From JALZUE01 sp051251725 (GTDB lineage Bacteria > Pseudomonadota > Gammaproteobacteria > Enterobacterales > Alteromonadaceae), in the NCBI GenBank assembly GCA_051251725.1, contig JBPOFN010000022.1:1-64000 (forward strand): a stretch of 64,000 bases of DNA. The letters are read 5' to 3'. Of the stretch, positions 9,659-17,986 are shown piece after piece (position 1 is the first letter of the stretch; each line of letters begins with the position of its first letter). The position numbers were made by a program, and so were the translations under genes. The notes below the pieces were generated by a model. The model saw only the letters and a program-made list of their open reading frames with translations. It had not been told where the DNA came from and did not search any database.

Positions 9659-9678
9659 TTGGCGGCTAAGCCCGCCAA
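9659..9678. repeat. GC-rich small hairpin upstream of polB
   Basis: TTGGCGG / CCGCCAA with a six-base loop is an unusually GC-rich stem in AT-rich surroundings. It lies 80 bp upstream of polB on the minus strand, just outside the MITE-like element that follows. Function is not evident. Confidence 0.4.
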
Positions 9679-9686
9679 GTTATTAC

Positions 9687-9975
9687 TTAACCTGATGAAC
9701 TCGGTTTAATGGGTTTTATAACAGTTTGATTTATAATAAATAATTTAAATAATTCACATGTTTATTTTGTATCACCTAGTTTATCTTAGACTCGATGATG
9801 AAATTTAAGTGAATATCAAGGCGTTTTTTCGCACTAATAGCTGGCTATTAATAGGAAAACCACGGTTTTTTTATTCCCGATAAAAACCAAGTACCTGCAT
9901 CCATGCAGGCAACGCAGATAGGCGCTAAAATAGCATTATTGAGTAAAATAGCTTAAACCGAATTCAGGTTACTGA
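9687..9975. mobile_element. MITE-like repeat element between polB and dinG
   Basis: The ends form an imperfect inverted repeat. The left end reads TAACCTGATGAACTCGGTTT; the right end, read on the other strand, gives TAACCTGAATTCGGTTTAA. Inside are GCGTTTTTTCGC (9821-9832), a near-perfect palindrome TAATAGCTGGCTATTA (9835-9850) and a perfect-stem hairpin CCTGCATCCATGCAGG (9894-9909). There is no open reading frame. The hairpin and its flanks recur in the element at 60.6 kb. The element is taken to be a non-autonomous, transposase-less repeat. Exact ends and target duplication could not be fixed. Confidence 0.55.
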
Positions 9976-10029
9976 AGTTAAACTAACAAGCAGCGATTAA
10001 AAATTGTTAATGGCTTACTATAATTTAAC

Positions 10030-10045
10030 CTGTTAATATATACAG
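10030..10045. promoter_or_regulatory. LexA (SOS) box
   Basis: CTGTTAATATATACAG fits the gammaproteobacterial LexA consensus CTGT-N8-ACAG exactly, with the preferred alternating AT core. It overlaps a TATATAAC stretch (about 10051-10058) that could be the -10 element of the dinG promoter. The dinG start lies about 205 bp downstream, so the mRNA would have a long leader. Regulation of divergent polB from here is possible but the distance is large and the MITE-like element intervenes. Confidence 0.8.
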
Positions 10046-10250
10046 CATTATATAACAAAGTTTTTTAAATTGATACCTTTGCCGTCGATGACAGTGAATA
10101 TATTGACAGTGTTAAGTTAGCATCATCAATATGCCCATTGTAAGTTACACGCAGGCTTAATTCCAAGTATTGGCCGATAAAAAGACCGATACAAGAATGC
10201 CAAGCATAAGGGACCATAATTAAACCTAATAAGAATTGAAGCCGACATTC

Positions 10251-12329
10251 ATGTTATCAGAAAAAATTAAGCTAGCGATCCGCGAAAGTTACAAAGCCAT
10301 TGGCAAAAGTCTGCCTAATTTCCATCCGCGCCAGCAGCAAACGTTTCTGATCGCTGAAATAGCAAAAACCCTTGCCGGTGAATACAGCAAAGATAGAAAA
10401 ATAATCACTATTGAAGCTGGCACTGGCACAGGTAAATCACTTGCTTATACCTTAGGCGCCATTCCGTTAGCCTTGGTTAAACAGAAAAAGGTGTGTATCT
10501 CAACGGCAACCGTCGCTTTACAAGAGCAATTAGTCGCCAAAGACTTACCCTTTTTAAAAGAGCACGGCAAAATTAATTTTGATTTTACATTAGCTAAAGG
10601 TCGTCAGCGTTATGTCTGCGCCCAAAAATTAGCGCAAGCGGTCAGCCAAGATGAATCACCGCAAGTCGGTTTTACTTTCGCCGAAAAACCCAATGCTTTT
10701 GATATCCGGGCATTGCAAAAAATGCATCAGGCATTATCAGATAATAGCTGGTCTGGCGATCGTGATTCGTGGCCTGATACCATTTCAAATAATATCTGGC
10801 CGCAAATTCAAAGTGACAAACATAGCTGCTTAAAACATCTGTCAGAGCATAGCCATTGTCCTTTTCATAAAGCCCGTGAGACGATGGAATTAGCCGATGT
10901 CTTGGTGGTGAATCACAGTTTATTGTTAGCCGATTTAGAACTCGGTGGTGGTAAGATTTTGCCCGAGCCAAGCGATACTTTTTACATAATTGATGAGGCT
11001 CATCACCTGCCAAAGGTTACGCGTGACTTTTCCAGCGCTAACGTCACCATCAAGGGAAGCCTTGACTGGCTTGAAAAGTTACCTTTGTGTGGTGATAAAA
11101 TCGCAAAACTGATCAAAAGCCAGTATGCAATTTCTCCGTCAGTGAAACTCGCTGATGATGCGCTAGAAATTATTGCCGACATGCAAAAAATAAAGACTTT
11201 TATTGACGCCAATCAAACAATTTATTTTGCCAAAGAAAAACAGTTTCGTTTTGAAAACGGCATTATCCCAAAACTTTTAAAATCAAATGCAGAATCACTC
11301 ACTGATATCAGTAAACGCGCGTTAAGCCAACTTAATAAGCTGTATAATTTATTAATGGAAAGCGTCAAAGAGAACGAAGTAAAATTGTATCTCGCTGAGC
11401 CATTATTAGCCGAAGCTGGTTTTCTTATTCAGCGCTTAGAAAACTTTCAAGCGTTGTGGCGCATGTATGCTAAAACTGATCATGAAAAAGCTGCGCCACT
11501 GGCTCGTTGGATAGAGTTAACCGAAGGCAAACGCCAAGACTTTTTACTGTCAGCTTCGCCAATTGAAGTAGGTTTTACGTTAGAAGATATGCTGTGGTCG
11601 AAATGTGAAGGCGCAGTATTATGCTCAGCAACGATTAGAGCGCTTAATACATTTGATCACTTTATCAGACAAACAGGTTTGTCAAATAGCGATGGTAGCC
11701 AATACCAACATGTTTTATCGCCCTTTGATTACCCTAATAATGCCACTTTAGTGATTCCTAACATGGCTTATGAGCCGAGTCATGATAAGTTTACCGATGA
11801 GTTAATCGACAAGTTACCGGGCTTACTAAATGGCCATAATGCCAGTTTGGTGCTGTTTTCATCTTATTGGCAAATGGAGAAAGTAGCCCAAGCTATTCGA
11901 GAAAACAACAGTTTACCCATTCAAGTACAAGGTGAGCAGTCACGCCAGCATATTATTGATAGCCACCATAAACGGATAAAATCTGGTAAAGACAGTATTA
12001 TTTTTGGTACTCAAAGTTTTTCTGAAGGTTTAGATTTACCGGGCGAGTTATTAACCAATTTAATTATCACTAAATTACCTTTTTCTGTGCCAACCTCACC
12101 GGTTGAAGAAGCCCAAGCGGAATATGTTACGGCGAAAGGCGGTAATCCCTTTATGTCGTTATCTGTGCCTGAAGCGTCTAAAAAATTAATTCAAGCGGTT
12201 GGCCGACTACTGCGCAATGAAAAAGACACTGGTACGGTCACCTTGTTAGACCGCAGGGTCATTAGTAAACGTTACGGTAAAGAATTGTTAGACTCGCTGC
12301 CGCCGTTTAAACGTAAAATTGAATATTAA
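10251..12329 (+). CDS. dinG: ATP-dependent DNA helicase DinG
   Basis: This is an XPD-like superfamily 2 helicase (5'-3') that resolves R-loops and stalled forks as part of the SOS response. The ATG at 10251 gives 692 residues and aligns with E. coli DinG; a TTG five codons upstream is less likely. Motifs are Walker A EAGTGTGKSLAYT, Ia STATVALQEQL, DEAH (IIDEAHHLPK), and the C-terminal FGTQSFSEGLDLPG and QAVGRLLRNEKD (motif VI). The iron-sulfur region keeps Cys123, Cys193 and Cys203. The position of the fourth E. coli ligand (Cys199) is occupied by a CLKHLSEHSHC segment with no cysteine but three histidines, so cluster ligation may differ. The upstream LexA box supports the assignment. Confidence 0.93.
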   Translation: MLSEKIKLAIRESYKAIGKSLPNFHPRQQQTFLIAEIAKTLAGEYSKDRKIITIEAGTGTGKSLAYTLGAIPLALVKQKKVCISTATVALQEQLVAKDLPFLKEHGKINFDFTLAKGRQRYVCAQKLAQAVSQDESPQVGFTFAEKPNAFDIRALQKMHQALSDNSWSGDRDSWPDTISNNIWPQIQSDKHSCLKHLSEHSHCPFHKARETMELADVLVVNHSLLLADLELGGGKILPEPSDTFYIIDEAHHLPKVTRDFSSANVTIKGSLDWLEKLPLCGDKIAKLIKSQYAISPSVKLADDALEIIADMQKIKTFIDANQTIYFAKEKQFRFENGIIPKLLKSNAESLTDISKRALSQLNKLYNLLMESVKENEVKLYLAEPLLAEAGFLIQRLENFQALWRMYAKTDHEKAAPLARWIELTEGKRQDFLLSASPIEVGFTLEDMLWSKCEGAVLCSATIRALNTFDHFIRQTGLSNSDGSQYQHVLSPFDYPNNATLVIPNMAYEPSHDKFTDELIDKLPGLLNGHNASLVLFSSYWQMEKVAQAIRENNSLPIQVQGEQSRQHIIDSHHKRIKSGKDSIIFGTQSFSEGLDLPGELLTNLIITKLPFSVPTSPVEEAQAEYVTAKGGNPFMSLSVPEASKKLIQAVGRLLRNEKDTGTVTLLDRRVISKRYGKELLDSLPPFKRKIEY

Positions 12330-12404
12330 CCTCGTTGTTCAGGACCTGTTATTCACCGATATTAATTTTTATCGAGTGTTTAACACAAGAGCTTAGGAAA
12401 TCCC

Positions 12405-13382
12405 ATTAACAAAAATTACCTAACCTTTATATATACGCTGTTGGCGCTTATCGCGTTTGCGGGTAACTCAGTATTATGCCGCTTAGCGCTTGCTGATGAT
12501 TTAATTGATGCAAGTGCTTTTACTTATATCCGATTATTGTCAGGCAGTATTACTTTGATGCTCTTAGCATTTGGGGTAAATCACCTAAATAAACAAAACA
12601 AAGCGCAACTGCATTATAATAAATTAGCTAATCAAGCGGCTCAACCGCCTAATCTTTCAGATAACGTTTCAAATAGGTTATCAAATAAACCGGCTATCTA
12701 TGGATTGCTGGCCGGTATTAACAAACAGCATTGGTGTTCCGCGAGTTTTTTGTTTATTTACGCGATCACTTTTTCATATGCTTATTTGTCGCTTCAAACA
12801 GGTACTGGCGCTTTGGTTTTATTTGGCTCTGTTCAGTTAACCATGATTGTTTATTCACTTATCAAAGGCGATAAAATTAACTTCTATCAAATCTTAGGTA
12901 TGGTGTTAGCTTTTTCAGGTTTAGCGTATTTAGTACTGCCGCAATTATCAACACCAAGTCTGTGGGGTTTTACTTTAATGCTGATGGCGGGTATCGCCTG
13001 GGCTTTTTATACCCTATCGGGTAAATCGCAGCCTGATCCTTTACTGGCGGCGCGATTCAGTTTTGTTCTGACCCTCCCTATCATTTTTGTTTTTTTACTT
13101 TACCAAATGTTTTTTCACGCGAGCGATTGGCAAATAAGTCCGCAAGGTATTTGGTTCGCTTTTGCTTCAGGCAGTTTAACGTCAGCCATTGGTTATTTTA
13201 TTTGGTTCCAAGCACTGCGGGGGTTAAATAATATTCAAGCCGGCGTAGTACAACTTGCAGTGCCATTACTCGCAGCATTAGGCGGTTTAATCTTTGCCCA
13301 AGAGCTGATAAGCCTGAGCTTTATGATCGCCAGTGGCTTAATTTTATCGGGTATTTATCTGGTCACTAAAAGCGCAAATTAA
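12405..13382 (+). CDS. EamA/DMT family transporter, probable ATT start
   Basis: This is a ten-helix drug/metabolite transporter of the EamA type, with two repeats of five membrane segments (motifs GTGALVLFGSVQLTMI and GVVQLAVPLLAALGGLIF). The substrate is unknown. In-frame coding continues upstream of the first TTG (12441) as INKNYLTFIYTLLALIAFAG, which completes helix 1. The only plausible initiator there is ATT at 12405, with AGGAA about seven bases before it, giving 325 residues. Starting at TTG 12441 would cut helix 1 and has no ribosome-binding site. Residues about 55-95 form an unusually long loop between helices 2 and 3. It follows dinG by 75 bp and may share its transcript. Confidence 0.8.
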   Translation: MNKNYLTFIYTLLALIAFAGNSVLCRLALADDLIDASAFTYIRLLSGSITLMLLAFGVNHLNKQNKAQLHYNKLANQAAQPPNLSDNVSNRLSNKPAIYGLLAGINKQHWCSASFLFIYAITFSYAYLSLQTGTGALVLFGSVQLTMIVYSLIKGDKINFYQILGMVLAFSGLAYLVLPQLSTPSLWGFTLMLMAGIAWAFYTLSGKSQPDPLLAARFSFVLTLPIIFVFLLYQMFFHASDWQISPQGIWFAFASGSLTSAIGYFIWFQALRGLNNIQAGVVQLAVPLLAALGGLIFAQELISLSFMIASGLILSGIYLVTKSAN

Positions 13383-13524
13383 CTCAAGGACATGAGAATG
13401 AGTACGGGTAATTTTGTGCCGGTAAATTAGCGAATAAAAATACCAAGTGCTAAACGCTCACAGTTACAGTTACAAATAAAAGTTAACCAATAATAGTTAA
13501 TAATAAAATCGGTAACACCCAGAG

Positions 13525-13550
13525 ACAAAAAAGCCACCTTACGGTGGCTT
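13525..13550 (-). terminator. Terminator of aroG
   Basis: Stem AAGCCACC / GGTGGCTT with the tetraloop TTAC is followed on the minus strand by TTTTTTGTCTC. It serves aroG directly and may also slow plus-strand readthrough from the EamA gene. The flanking word AGAGACAAAAAAGCCA is shared with the eda terminator near 23.8 kb. Confidence 0.85.
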
Positions 13551-13571
13551 AATCAAAACACTTGATGTCGT

Positions 13572-14627
13572 TTATTTAGCGCGGCGAGCAACAACAGCGT
13601 CGTTTAGCTCAGCTAATAAAGTTTCAGTATCAGCCCAGCCGATACAAGCATCTGTGATACTTTGGCCGTAGTTAAGCTCTTGACCAGCAACTAAGTCTTG
13701 ACGTCCTTCATTGATATGACTTTCAACCATCACACCAAAAATATTATCGTTACCTGAAGCTATTTGGCCACAAACGTCAGTACAAACTTTCATTTGGTTT
13801 TCAAATTTCTTACTTGAGTTGGCATGACTAAAATCAACCATGATTTTAGTGGTTGCACTTGAATTTTCAAGTTGCGCAATAACTGTATCAACATTTTCTT
13901 TATCAAAGTTAGGTGTTTTACCACCACGTAAAATAATATGACAATCACCGTTACCTGTGGTTTCAACAATAGCTGAATGACCGTATTTATTAACTGATAA
14001 GAAATGATGTGGTGCGCTTGCTGAACCAATCGCATCAATAGCAACTTTAATTGTACCGTCAGTACCGTTTTTAAAACCAACTGGGCAAGAAAGACCAGAA
14101 GCTAATTCACGATGTACTTGGCTTTCTGTAGTACGAGCACCAATTGCGCCCCAACACATTAAATCAGCAGTATATTGTGGTGTGATCATATCTAAAAATT
14201 CACCAGCAGTTGGTAAACCAAGATCGTTCAGATCTAATAATAATTTACGGCCAATGCGTAAACCATCATTTAATTGGTAGCTGTCATCTAAGTACGGGTC
14301 ATTGATCAAACCTTTCCAACCCACAGTAGTGCGCGGCTTTTCAAAATAAACACGCATAACAACTTCTAAGGTATCTTTATACTTTTCACGTAAGGTAACT
14401 AAACGCTGACCGTATTCAATAGCTGCGGCTGTGTCATGAATAGAACATGGACCAATAACCACTAATAATCTGTCATCACCATTATGTAAAATGTTATGTA
14501 TGCCTTCACGGCCTTCAAATACCGATGTAGACGCACGTTCAGTTGCAGGAAATCGCTCTAATAAGGCAATTGGCGGCAGTAATTCTTTAATCTTTTTTAT
14601 GCGTAAATCATCGGTTTGGTAGAACAT
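13572..14627 (-). CDS. aroG: DAHP synthase (3-deoxy-7-phosphoheptulonate synthase), class I
   Basis: This enzyme catalyses the first step of aromatic amino acid synthesis, joining phosphoenolpyruvate and erythrose 4-phosphate. The 351 residues align along their whole length with E. coli AroG: YQTDDLRIKKIKELLPP, VVIGPCSIHD, EKPRTTVGWKGLINDP, GARTTESQVHRELASGLS and VDFSHANSSK. The metal ligands Cys, His, Glu and Asp of this family are in these segments (GPCSIHD, DFSHANSS, ESH). The N-terminal segment that forms the feedback site matches AroG best, which suggests phenylalanine sensitivity; this is inference. The start ATG follows AGAGAA. It is a single gene with a long 5' leader that contains a strong hairpin. 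Confidence 0.93.
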   Translation of the reverse strand: MFYQTDDLRIKKIKELLPPIALLERFPATERASTSVFEGREGIHNILHNGDDRLLVVIGPCSIHDTAAAIEYGQRLVTLREKYKDTLEVVMRVYFEKPRTTVGWKGLINDPYLDDSYQLNDGLRIGRKLLLDLNDLGLPTAGEFLDMITPQYTADLMCWGAIGARTTESQVHRELASGLSCPVGFKNGTDGTIKVAIDAIGSASAPHHFLSVNKYGHSAIVETTGNGDCHIILRGGKTPNFDKENVDTVIAQLENSSATTKIMVDFSHANSSKKFENQMKVCTDVCGQIASGNDNIFGVMVESHINEGRQDLVAGQELNYGQSITDACIGWADTETLLAELNDAVVARRAK

Positions 14628-14662
14628 GTTAATTCTCTTTGGTGTTGCAATGTTTAAAGTGG

Positions 14663-14710
14663 TTTTAGCTTAGTATTTAACGTTAATAAACGGCGAATAC
14701 TAAGCTAAAA
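14663..14710 (-). promoter_or_regulatory. Inverted repeat in aroG leader
   Basis: TTTTAGCTTAGTATT (14663-14677) pairs perfectly over 15 bp with AATACTAAGCTAAAA (14696-14710). On the aroG strand it lies 36-83 bases before the start codon and is not followed by a T-run. It could be a regulator-binding palindrome or an mRNA leader stem. It does not match TyrR or TrpR consensus sites. Confidence 0.45.
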
Positions 14711-14820
14711 AAATCAGCGTTAATCTATCAAGCTTAGGCAGTGATTACCATTACTAAATAACAGAAAAGCCAATAATCTGAGCTTATATTGATGCTTGAG
14801 TGTTTGTTAACGGTAATATA

Positions 14821-14886
14821 GCCGATAATCAATGCCAAGCAGATTTTATCTTAGCTTGGCGGCGCAATGATTCAACGGCTTTTTTT
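14821..14886 (+). terminator. Orphan intrinsic terminator in aroG-phosphatase gap
   Basis: On the plus strand GCCG...GCCAAGC (14834-14840) pairs with GCTTGGC (14854-14860) and outer CGGC (14876-14879), followed by seven T. No plus-strand gene lies upstream, since aroG reads the other way. It may end a small RNA or act as a leader attenuator for the phosphatase gene that starts about 200 bp later. The remainder of the 455-bp gap shows no convincing gene and no Pho box. Confidence 0.5.
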
Positions 14887-15082
14887 ATACTTTTATGGCT
14901 CATGATGTCACTGTTCAAACCTCAGCGAAAAAGCAGTTACATCTTTTATCGCTTGAGTTATTATCAAACTAAGTCGTTATGGCTTTGCTAATTTCCGTAA
15001 CACAGTAAAGTTAAATAATAATAACAACTAAGCTGAATGTTCTTTTACTATTTAGTTTAAGTTTAAAAAAATACGGGGTTTC

Positions 15083-16468
15083 ATGAATTTACCTAATCTT
15101 TCTTTCTGCGGTATCGCTGTTCTTTTTTCTGCTTCGGCGTTTTGTTTCTCTGACTCACCACCGCCAAAAAACATCATTATGGTGGTAGCTGATGGTATGG
15201 GCTCTCATTACCCTAGTGCTTACCGCTTTTATAAAAATAAAATCAATAACAACGATATAAAAAAAACCATTTTTGATAAACACTTTGTTGGAACGGTCAA
15301 TACCACGCCGGATCAAGGTTCTAATTTTGTTACTGACTCAGCGGCGGCGGCAACCGCCTTGGCTGCGGGCGTAAAAACTTATAACGGCGCTATCGGTTTA
15401 GATATCAATAAGCAGCCGGTTGAAACGGTCATGGAATATGCAAAAAAAATCGGTAAAAACACCGGTATTGTCGTCACCTCAGAAGTCGTACATGCCACCC
15501 CTGCTTCGTACATTAGTCATGTGGTTAACCGGAAAAACAAACATGAAATTGCCGATCAGTTTTTCGACCAACGCATTAATGGTAAATTTAAATTTGATAT
15601 TTTATTAGGCGGTGGGCAATCATTTTTTGCTCGTAAAGACCGAAACCTAATTACTGAATTTAAAAACGCGGGTTTCCAATATATTACAGATTATCAAGCG
15701 TTAACTAAGCTAAAGGCTAATACGCCGGTGTTAGGTTTATTTGCCGATAAAGGTTTACCGGCACATTTAGATGAAACCAATAAAAATCGTTTAACGACTA
15801 TGACCAAGGCCGCTATCTCGCACTTAGAAAATAACCTGCCAAATGATAAGGGCTTTTTTTTACTGGTAGAGGCAAGCCAAATCGACTGGGCTGCACATGA
15901 CAATGATATCGCTGTCGCCATGTCTGAAGTCGCTGAACTTGAAAATACAATGGAGTTTTTAGCACAATATGCACAAGCCAATAACAATACGCTAGTCGTT
16001 TTAACTGCCGATCATAATACCGGCGGCTTAACTATCGGCTCGAAACAAGCTTACCTTTGGAGCCCTGAATTACTCCACAAGATTAAAGTGTCTCCTGCTA
16101 CTATTGCCAAAAACTTAATGACGGATGGCATTAGTGAACAATATTTAACGGCGCAACTGGGCTTTGCACTGAGCAAACATGAATTAGATCAGCTAATCAC
16201 CATTAAAGATAAATATGCTGTACCTTTTGAAAATCAAAATTCACTAGTCACTGAAAGTAAAGTCGTAAATCAGCTCCAGACACAGTCATTAACCGTTAAA
16301 ATTAGAGACATTATCAACAACAGAACTCATACCGGCTGGACGACAAAAGGTCATACCGGCAGTGATGTGCCCTTGTTTGCCATAGGCGTCGCCAAAGAAC
16401 ACTTTTTGGGGCATCAAGATAATACGGATATTGCGAATAAAATATTTCATTTATTAGGACGTAACTAA
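15083..16468 (+). CDS. Alkaline phosphatase, exported
   Basis: This is a periplasmic phosphomonoesterase of the PhoA family with 461 residues. A signal peptide spans residues 1 to about 22 (hydrophobic SFCGIAVLFSASAFCFS). The catalytic serine is Ser86 in VTDSAAAATALAAG, preceded by the metal-binding VVADGMG. Metal ligands occur in LLVEASQIDWAAHDND, LTADHNTGG and TGWTTKGHTGSDVPLFA. The length equals that of bacterial PhoA (about 450-470). The gene reads alone toward a terminator. No Pho box was recognised upstream, so phosphate control is not evident. The symbol phoA was withheld because several paralogous families share these motifs. Confidence 0.9.
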   Translation: MNLPNLSFCGIAVLFSASAFCFSDSPPPKNIIMVVADGMGSHYPSAYRFYKNKINNNDIKKTIFDKHFVGTVNTTPDQGSNFVTDSAAAATALAAGVKTYNGAIGLDINKQPVETVMEYAKKIGKNTGIVVTSEVVHATPASYISHVVNRKNKHEIADQFFDQRINGKFKFDILLGGGQSFFARKDRNLITEFKNAGFQYITDYQALTKLKANTPVLGLFADKGLPAHLDETNKNRLTTMTKAAISHLENNLPNDKGFFLLVEASQIDWAAHDNDIAVAMSEVAELENTMEFLAQYAQANNNTLVVLTADHNTGGLTIGSKQAYLWSPELLHKIKVSPATIAKNLMTDGISEQYLTAQLGFALSKHELDQLITIKDKYAVPFENQNSLVTESKVVNQLQTQSLTVKIRDIINNRTHTGWTTKGHTGSDVPLFAIGVAKEHFLGHQDNTDIANKIFHLLGRN

Positions 16469-16535
16469 AGCCAAAGTTTCTAAAGCTGAGCTTGTAAAAA
16501 GCTGAACTTCACAAAGAACAATATCACGATATTAT

Positions 16536-16585
16536 AAAGGCATTCGTTAAGTCATTAACTTAAATCATCAACGAATGCCTTTTTT
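16536..16585 (+). terminator. Terminator of alkaline phosphatase gene
   Basis: Stem AAAGGCATTCGTT / AACGAATGCCTTT with a 21-base loop is followed by T-rich sequence. The matching A-tract on the left allows partial bidirectional use for the convergent lipoprotein gene. Confidence 0.85.
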
Positions 16586-16632
16586 AATAAAATCAATACC
16601 AATAAGTCAACTAACATCCGCTTACAATCCCA

Positions 16633-17811
16633 TTAGTTGGCCCTTAAATAGTTTAACTTTGCGACATATTGCTCTGCTACTGCATCATATTTATTATAAC
16701 GAATCGCTTTTTTTAGCGCCTTTTGTGCCTCAAAATTTTCGCCCAATTCATAATATACTTTTGATATACCGAAATAAAACTCATGTTGTTTGCTATCTAA
16801 TCTGATAGCTTGTTTATAAGAGGCTAACGCGTCAATGTATGCCCCGCGATAAAATGCATTTTCACCAAGTAAGGTATGATAATAAGGATTTTTTAATCGT
16901 AGCGCATGCAACTGCTGCTGAATGTTATCAGCGTCAGCTAACCGGCCGAGTTTTTTAAATAAAATGGCCAAATTAGTTGCTGCGGTATAATTTTTATTAT
17001 TCAAAGAAATAGCATATTCGTAAGTTTGAATCGCCAGGGTATTTTCTTCTATCAAGCGATACAAAATACCTAAATTCCCCCAGGCGGGGCTATACGTTGG
17101 CGATTTTACCACCGCAGCTTTAAGGTAAGCATAAGCAAGATCATAATTTCTTTCGATCATTGCCTGCGCGCCTTTATTAGTATAAAACATCGCAATAATA
17201 CGTTGTTTATTGATTTTTTTACTCGGAAATTGTTTTTTACTAATTTGCGGATCAAAATCAATAATAAGTGTTTGTGGGTGGTAAATATACTCAATATTTT
17301 CTAGATAACTCTGGGTAATAACTAAGTTCACATGTCCCGTTAATAAACTATATTTGCCATTTCTGATCCAATATTCAGGTACTTTTACATCTTGAAAAGA
17401 GACATTGAGTCCGGCCTGTTTAGCCAAAGCGTACGCCATCACGGTTAGTGAGATACAGTTAGCTTCCCTACTTCTAAAAGTTTGCTCGGCCGTTAAATTA
17501 GCCAAATTTTGATAAGATAAACCAATTTGTTGTTCATCAAAAATTAAATTCACTAAGTCTTTAACTTGATGATTAAGTGGAGAAAATGGTTTGATGTTAG
17601 TTTCAACTAGCTTGATCATTTCAGGCGATAATTGAAAGATTATTTGCTCAGTTTCAATGGTTTTAAGTTGATAGCTGGGAAATTTTTCATCTGCAAGTAA
17701 GGTTTGACTTTCAGCCACCTGTTGCGGCTGATAAACAATAGGAATACTTTGACAGCCAACGATACTCAAGACTAGACATAATAAACACAGCAGTTGTTTT
17801 GGCTTTTTCAT
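16633..17811 (-). CDS. TPR-repeat lipoprotein with transglutaminase-like N-domain
   Basis: The ATG at 17811 (AGGTGA before it) gives 392 residues. A lipoprotein signal peptide ends in LSIVGCQS, with the lipobox cysteine near residue 21. Residues about 90-200 resemble the transglutaminase-like domain found in TPR proteins, with a cysteine in SREANCISLTVMAYAL and a histidine in TGHVNLVI. From about residue 220 come at least four tetratricopeptide repeats (SPTYSPAWGNLGILYRLIE, NYTAATNLAILFKKLGRL, NPYYHTLLGENAFYRGAY, QHEFYFGISKVYYELGE). It is probably a periplasmic scaffold or peptidase-like protein at the outer membrane. It is divergent from the DUF2989 gene. Confidence 0.75.
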   Translation of the reverse strand: MKKPKQLLCLLCLVLSIVGCQSIPIVYQPQQVAESQTLLADEKFPSYQLKTIETEQIIFQLSPEMIKLVETNIKPFSPLNHQVKDLVNLIFDEQQIGLSYQNLANLTAEQTFRSREANCISLTVMAYALAKQAGLNVSFQDVKVPEYWIRNGKYSLLTGHVNLVITQSYLENIEYIYHPQTLIIDFDPQISKKQFPSKKINKQRIIAMFYTNKGAQAMIERNYDLAYAYLKAAVVKSPTYSPAWGNLGILYRLIEENTLAIQTYEYAISLNNKNYTAATNLAILFKKLGRLADADNIQQQLHALRLKNPYYHTLLGENAFYRGAYIDALASYKQAIRLDSKQHEFYFGISKVYYELGENFEAQKALKKAIRYNKYDAVAEQYVAKLNYLRAN

Positions 17812-17986
17812 TACCGTCACCTAAGAGTACGAAATATACCGTAGAGTATAGTCAAAAATTGTTATTTTGCTTTTCTCAACTCAGCAATAATGCCCTGTTA
17901 GGGCTGGAAAACTAAAGACAAAAAACGGCCAACTATGGTATCTTTACTTTTATATAATGGTTTATCAATCACATGAAAGAAATAAA

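Noticed and set aside
13392..13430. A 12-residue open frame with a good ribosome-binding site just after the EamA gene
   Set aside because: Too short to support as a gene; it may be chance or the relic of a lost downstream gene.
14628..14720. TyrR or TrpR operator before aroG
   Set aside because: Neither TGTAAA-N6-TTTACA nor a CTAGTTAACTAG-like sequence is present.
14800..14991. A 63-codon open frame on the plus strand before the alkaline phosphatase
   Set aside because: It spans the orphan terminator hairpin, has no ribosome-binding site, and its composition is not protein-like.
14990..15082. Pho box before the alkaline phosphatase
   Set aside because: No CTGTCAT-like direct repeats at 11-bp spacing were found.
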